Below, one piece after another: positions 61,259 to 64,000 of a DNA stretch of 64,000 nucleotides (positions within the stretch are counted from its first letter, which is position 1; every line of letters begins with the position of its first letter). A program made the translations under genes and the position numbers. Location: contig NZ_CAMQRY010000001.1 of the NCBI RefSeq assembly GCF_947036855.1, forward strand, positions 44,151-108,150. The letters are read 5' to 3'. Below the pieces are notes generated by a model. The model did not search any database and had not been told where the DNA came from. It saw only the letters and a program-made list of their open reading frames with translations. Source of the stretch: an uncultured Clostridium sp. (GTDB lineage: Bacteria > Bacillota > Clostridia > Clostridiales > Clostridiaceae).

Positions 61259-62131
61259 ATGAGAGATTTGGTGAAAAAGTATGAGATTTACTTACAATCA
61301 ATTGGGAAGAGAAAAAATACAGTTAGTGCTTACATTACAGATGTGTCTATGTATTTAGATTTTGTTGAAGAAAAAAAATTAGTTGTTAATGAAGATGGGT
61401 ATCCACTTATGTCATATATTCAAAATCTTAATGACAAGAGCAAATCACCATCGTCTATTCAAAGAACTATAATTTCTTTGAGAAACTTTTACAATTTTTT
61501 AGTAGCTGAGGGAAATTTAAAACATGTTCCAGAAACTAGTATTAAAAGAGAGAGAGTTGAGAAAAAGAAACCTGTTGTTTTAAGTATTGATGAAATTAAT
61601 AAAATTATGAATACTACGAACATAAGTACAGAGAAGGGCGTAAGAGATAAAGCTTTACTTGAACTTATGTATGCGACAGGGATGAAGGTATCAGAACTTA
61701 TAGGACTAGATATAGATGATGTGAATCTTGAGTTATCATTTGTTAAGTGCAAGGATAATAGAGATTATGAAAGATTAATACCTATAGGAAGAGAAGCTAA
61801 GGATGCAATTAAGAAGTATGTTTCGCTTAGAGATGAGACAGTTAGAACTACTGAAAAATTATTTTTAAATATGAGTGGAGATCCTATAACAAGACAAGGT
61901 GTTTGGAGAATAGTAAAAGAATATTCTGTTCTTGCAAATATCAATAAAGATATTAATTTAAATACTTTCAGACATTCTTTTGCAGTTCATTTACTTCAAA
62001 ATGGAGCAAATGCAAAAGTTGTTCAAGAACTTTTAGGAAATCAAGTTATGACTTATATTGATATGTATTATGAAATTATTAATAATGAAAAAATAAATAC
62101 TATATATAAGAAAGCACATCCAAGAGCATAA
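61259..62131 (+). CDS. XerD-like tyrosine recombinase with altered catalytic residues
   Basis: SAM-like N-terminal domain plus integrase fold; ELMYATGMKVSELIGLD, LNTFRHSFAVHLLQNGANAKVVQELLGN, DMYYE. Confidence 0.9.
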   Translation: MRDLVKKYEIYLQSIGKRKNTVSAYITDVSMYLDFVEEKKLVVNEDGYPLMSYIQNLNDKSKSPSSIQRTIISLRNFYNFLVAEGNLKHVPETSIKRERVEKKKPVVLSIDEINKIMNTTNISTEKGVRDKALLELMYATGMKVSELIGLDIDDVNLELSFVKCKDNRDYERLIPIGREAKDAIKKYVSLRDETVRTTEKLFLNMSGDPITRQGVWRIVKEYSVLANINKDINLNTFRHSFAVHLLQNGANAKVVQELLGNQVMTYIDMYYEIINNEKINTIYKKAHPRA

Positions 62132-62189
62132 CTATTAAATCGAAAAAGAGGCTGAGATGCCTTTTTTTCATTTTCAAAAGTTTACAATT

Positions 62190-62202
62190 TGTAGCGTTTA
62201 CA
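62190..62202 (+). promoter_or_regulatory. cre-like imperfect palindrome upstream of pdp
   Basis: TGTAGCGTTTACA; one base shorter than the canonical core. Confidence 0.25.
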
Positions 62203-62281
62203 TAGATTGAAAAAAAGAACTTATTCTGTTAGTATATAACATATGAAAAGGTTACCAAAAACATCATAGGAGGAATATATT

Positions 62282-63583
62282 ATGAGAATGTACGATTTAA
62301 TTGTAAAGAAAAGACAGGGGAAAGAACTTACAACACAGGAAATAAATTATTTTATAGAAAATTATACAGATAATAAAATTCCTGATTATCAAGTATCAGC
62401 ATTAATGATGGCAATATTCTTTAATAAGATGAATAAGAGAGAAACTGCTGATTTAACTATGGCAATGGTTAATTCAGGGGATATTCTTGATTTAAAAGAG
62501 ATTGAAGGGATAAAGGTAGATAAACATTCAACAGGTGGAGTTGGTGATACAACAACTCTTGTTTTAGCACCAATGGTTGCAGCTCTTGGGATTCCAGTAG
62601 CAAAAATGTCTGGAAGAGGACTTGGGCATACTGGTGGAACAATAGATAAACTTGAAACATTCAAAGGATTCTCTGTTGAGATGACTAATGAGAAATTTAT
62701 AAATAATGTAAATACGCTTAAAATAGCTGTTGGAGGACAAACAGGAAATTTAGCTCCAGCTGATAAAAAATTATATGCACTTAGAGATGTTACAGGAACT
62801 GTAGATAATGTATCTTTAATTGCTTCAAGTATTATGAGTAAAAAAATAGCTTCAGGAGCAGATGCTATAGTCTTAGATGTAAAAGTTGGAGATGGAGCAT
62901 TTATGAAAACAGCAGAGGATGCTAGGATTTTAGCTAGAGAGATGGTTGATATAGGTACTAATGTTGGTAGAAATACAATAGCGATTATATCAGATATGGA
63001 TCAGCCACTTGGTCTTGCTATAGGAAATGCTTTAGAAGTTGAGGAAGCTATTGAAACATTAAAAGGTAATGGACCAGCTGATTTAGTTGAATTATGCTTA
63101 GAACTTGGAAGTAATATGGTTTTACTTTCAGGACATGCTAAAACAGTTGAAGAGGCAAGAAATATGCTTAAAGAAACTATAACTTCAGGTAAAGCTATAG
63201 AAAAACTTAAAGAGTTTGTAGCAGCACAAGGTGGAGAAATTGATGTTATAGATGATACATCAAAACTTCCAAAAGCAGAGTTTGTTTTAGAAGTTAAAGC
63301 TTTAAAAGAGGGTGTTGTTAGTAAAATACACGCTGAAAATATGGGACTTATAGCTATGGAACTTGGAGCAGGAAGAGCTACAAAGGAAAGTATAATAGAT
63401 ATGGCTGTTGGAATGGTTCTAAATAAAAAGAGAGCAGACAAAGTTAAGATTGGTGATGTTTTAGCCTATGTACATGCTAATGATTTAGAAAAAGGTAAGA
63501 GAGCAGTAGAAAAAATACTTGAGAATTATGAAATTAGTGATAGTGTGGAAAATCTTCCATTAATCTATGATGTAATTAGATAG
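62282..63583 (+). CDS. pdp: Pyrimidine-nucleoside phosphorylase
   Basis: [45 protein letters not shown]. Confidence 0.96.
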   Translation: MRMYDLIVKKRQGKELTTQEINYFIENYTDNKIPDYQVSALMMAIFFNKMNKRETADLTMAMVNSGDILDLKEIEGIKVDKHSTGGVGDTTTLVLAPMVAALGIPVAKMSGRGLGHTGGTIDKLETFKGFSVEMTNEKFINNVNTLKIAVGGQTGNLAPADKKLYALRDVTGTVDNVSLIASSIMSKKIASGADAIVLDVKVGDGAFMKTAEDARILAREMVDIGTNVGRNTIAIISDMDQPLGLAIGNALEVEEAIETLKGNGPADLVELCLELGSNMVLLSGHAKTVEEARNMLKETITSGKAIEKLKEFVAAQGGEIDVIDDTSKLPKAEFVLEVKALKEGVVSKIHAENMGLIAMELGAGRATKESIIDMAVGMVLNKKRADKVKIGDVLAYVHANDLEKGKRAVEKILENYEISDSVENLPLIYDVIR

Positions 63584-63595
63584 TTTAAATATATT

Positions 63596-63625
63596 AGGTA
63601 GTGCATAAAAGCACTACCTTTTTTG
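63596..63625 (+). terminator. Terminator after pdp
   Basis: aggtagtgc-ataaaa-gcactacct + T6. Confidence 0.9.
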
Positions 63626-63695
63626 AATTATATATAAAAAATATTTAATGTATAGTAAAATATTAATTAGTAAAATTCAAAAGGAGGAGTTATTT

Positions 63696-64000
63696 GTGAA
63701 ACCACTTGCAGAACTTATGAGACCTACTGATATAGATGAAATGGTAGGACAAAGCCATATTATATCAAAAGGTACGGTAATTAATAATCTTTTGAAAAAT
63801 AAAACTTTAATAAATTCTATTTTTTATGGACCACCAGGGACAGGAAAAACAACTCTTGCTAGAATTATGGCAAAGTATACAGATAAAAAGTTTTATAAAA
63901 TAAATGCAACAACAGCTTCAATTAAGGATATACACGAAATTGTAAATAATCTTGATAATCTTTTAAATTATAATGGAGTTGTATTATATATTGACGAAAT
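63696..64000 (+). CDS. rarA: RarA/MgsA-type AAA ATPase (3' truncated by window)
   Basis: GTG start with SD aaggagg; VKPLAELMRPTDIDEMVGQSHI...IFYGPPGTGKTTLARIMA...VVLYIDEI. Confidence 0.9.
   Translation, partial: MKPLAELMRPTDIDEMVGQSHIISKGTVINNLLKNKTLINSIFYGPPGTGKTTLARIMAKYTDKKFYKINATTASIKDIHEIVNNLDNLLNYNGVVLYIDE

Noticed and set aside
63001-63441. 146-aa minus-strand ORF antisense to pdp
   Set aside because: Ser/Ala-rich antisense artefact of a conserved sense gene.

Overview
The window is a low-GC, gene-dense chromosomal segment from an endospore-forming Clostridia-type Firmicute. It looks Peptostreptococcaceae-like, but taxonomy is inferred only from gene content. It is mostly core genome: pheT C-terminus, zapA, a U32 peptidase, mutS2, rplY/ctc, a phosphohexomutase, a FTCD/FchA-type cyclohydrolase, pdaA, ychF, the dcw cell-wall/division cluster (rsmH to ftsQ), sepF-ylmH-divIVA, rluD, pyrR, rqcH, a small comG/T2SS-like pseudopilus operon, efp, the full spoIIIAA-AH operon, nusB, folD, xseAB, ispA, dxs, tlyA, nadK, argR, recN, spoIVB, spo0A, spoIIM, a XerD-like gene, pdp and the start of rarA. 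I found no CRISPR array, prophage, transposon or rRNA. No clearly new multi-gene system is visible. The best leads are: (1) a XerD-like tyrosine recombinase that has lost several catalytic residues; (2) a FolD lacking the cyclohydrolase Lys and Gln, in a genome that also encodes a stand-alone FTCD/FchA-family protein; (3) a decayed mraZ whose 10-bp-period operator repeats are still in front of the dcw promoter; (4) a selC tRNA-Sec gene; (5) an SD-hairpin-start arrangement in front of mraY; (6) an rplY leader hairpin that includes the ribosome-binding site; and (7) a compact comG-like operon with one Glu5-lacking pseudopilin. Coordinates come from the ORF track, with starts adjusted by hand where SD placement or homologous N-termini argued for it. 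No alignments or searches were run.
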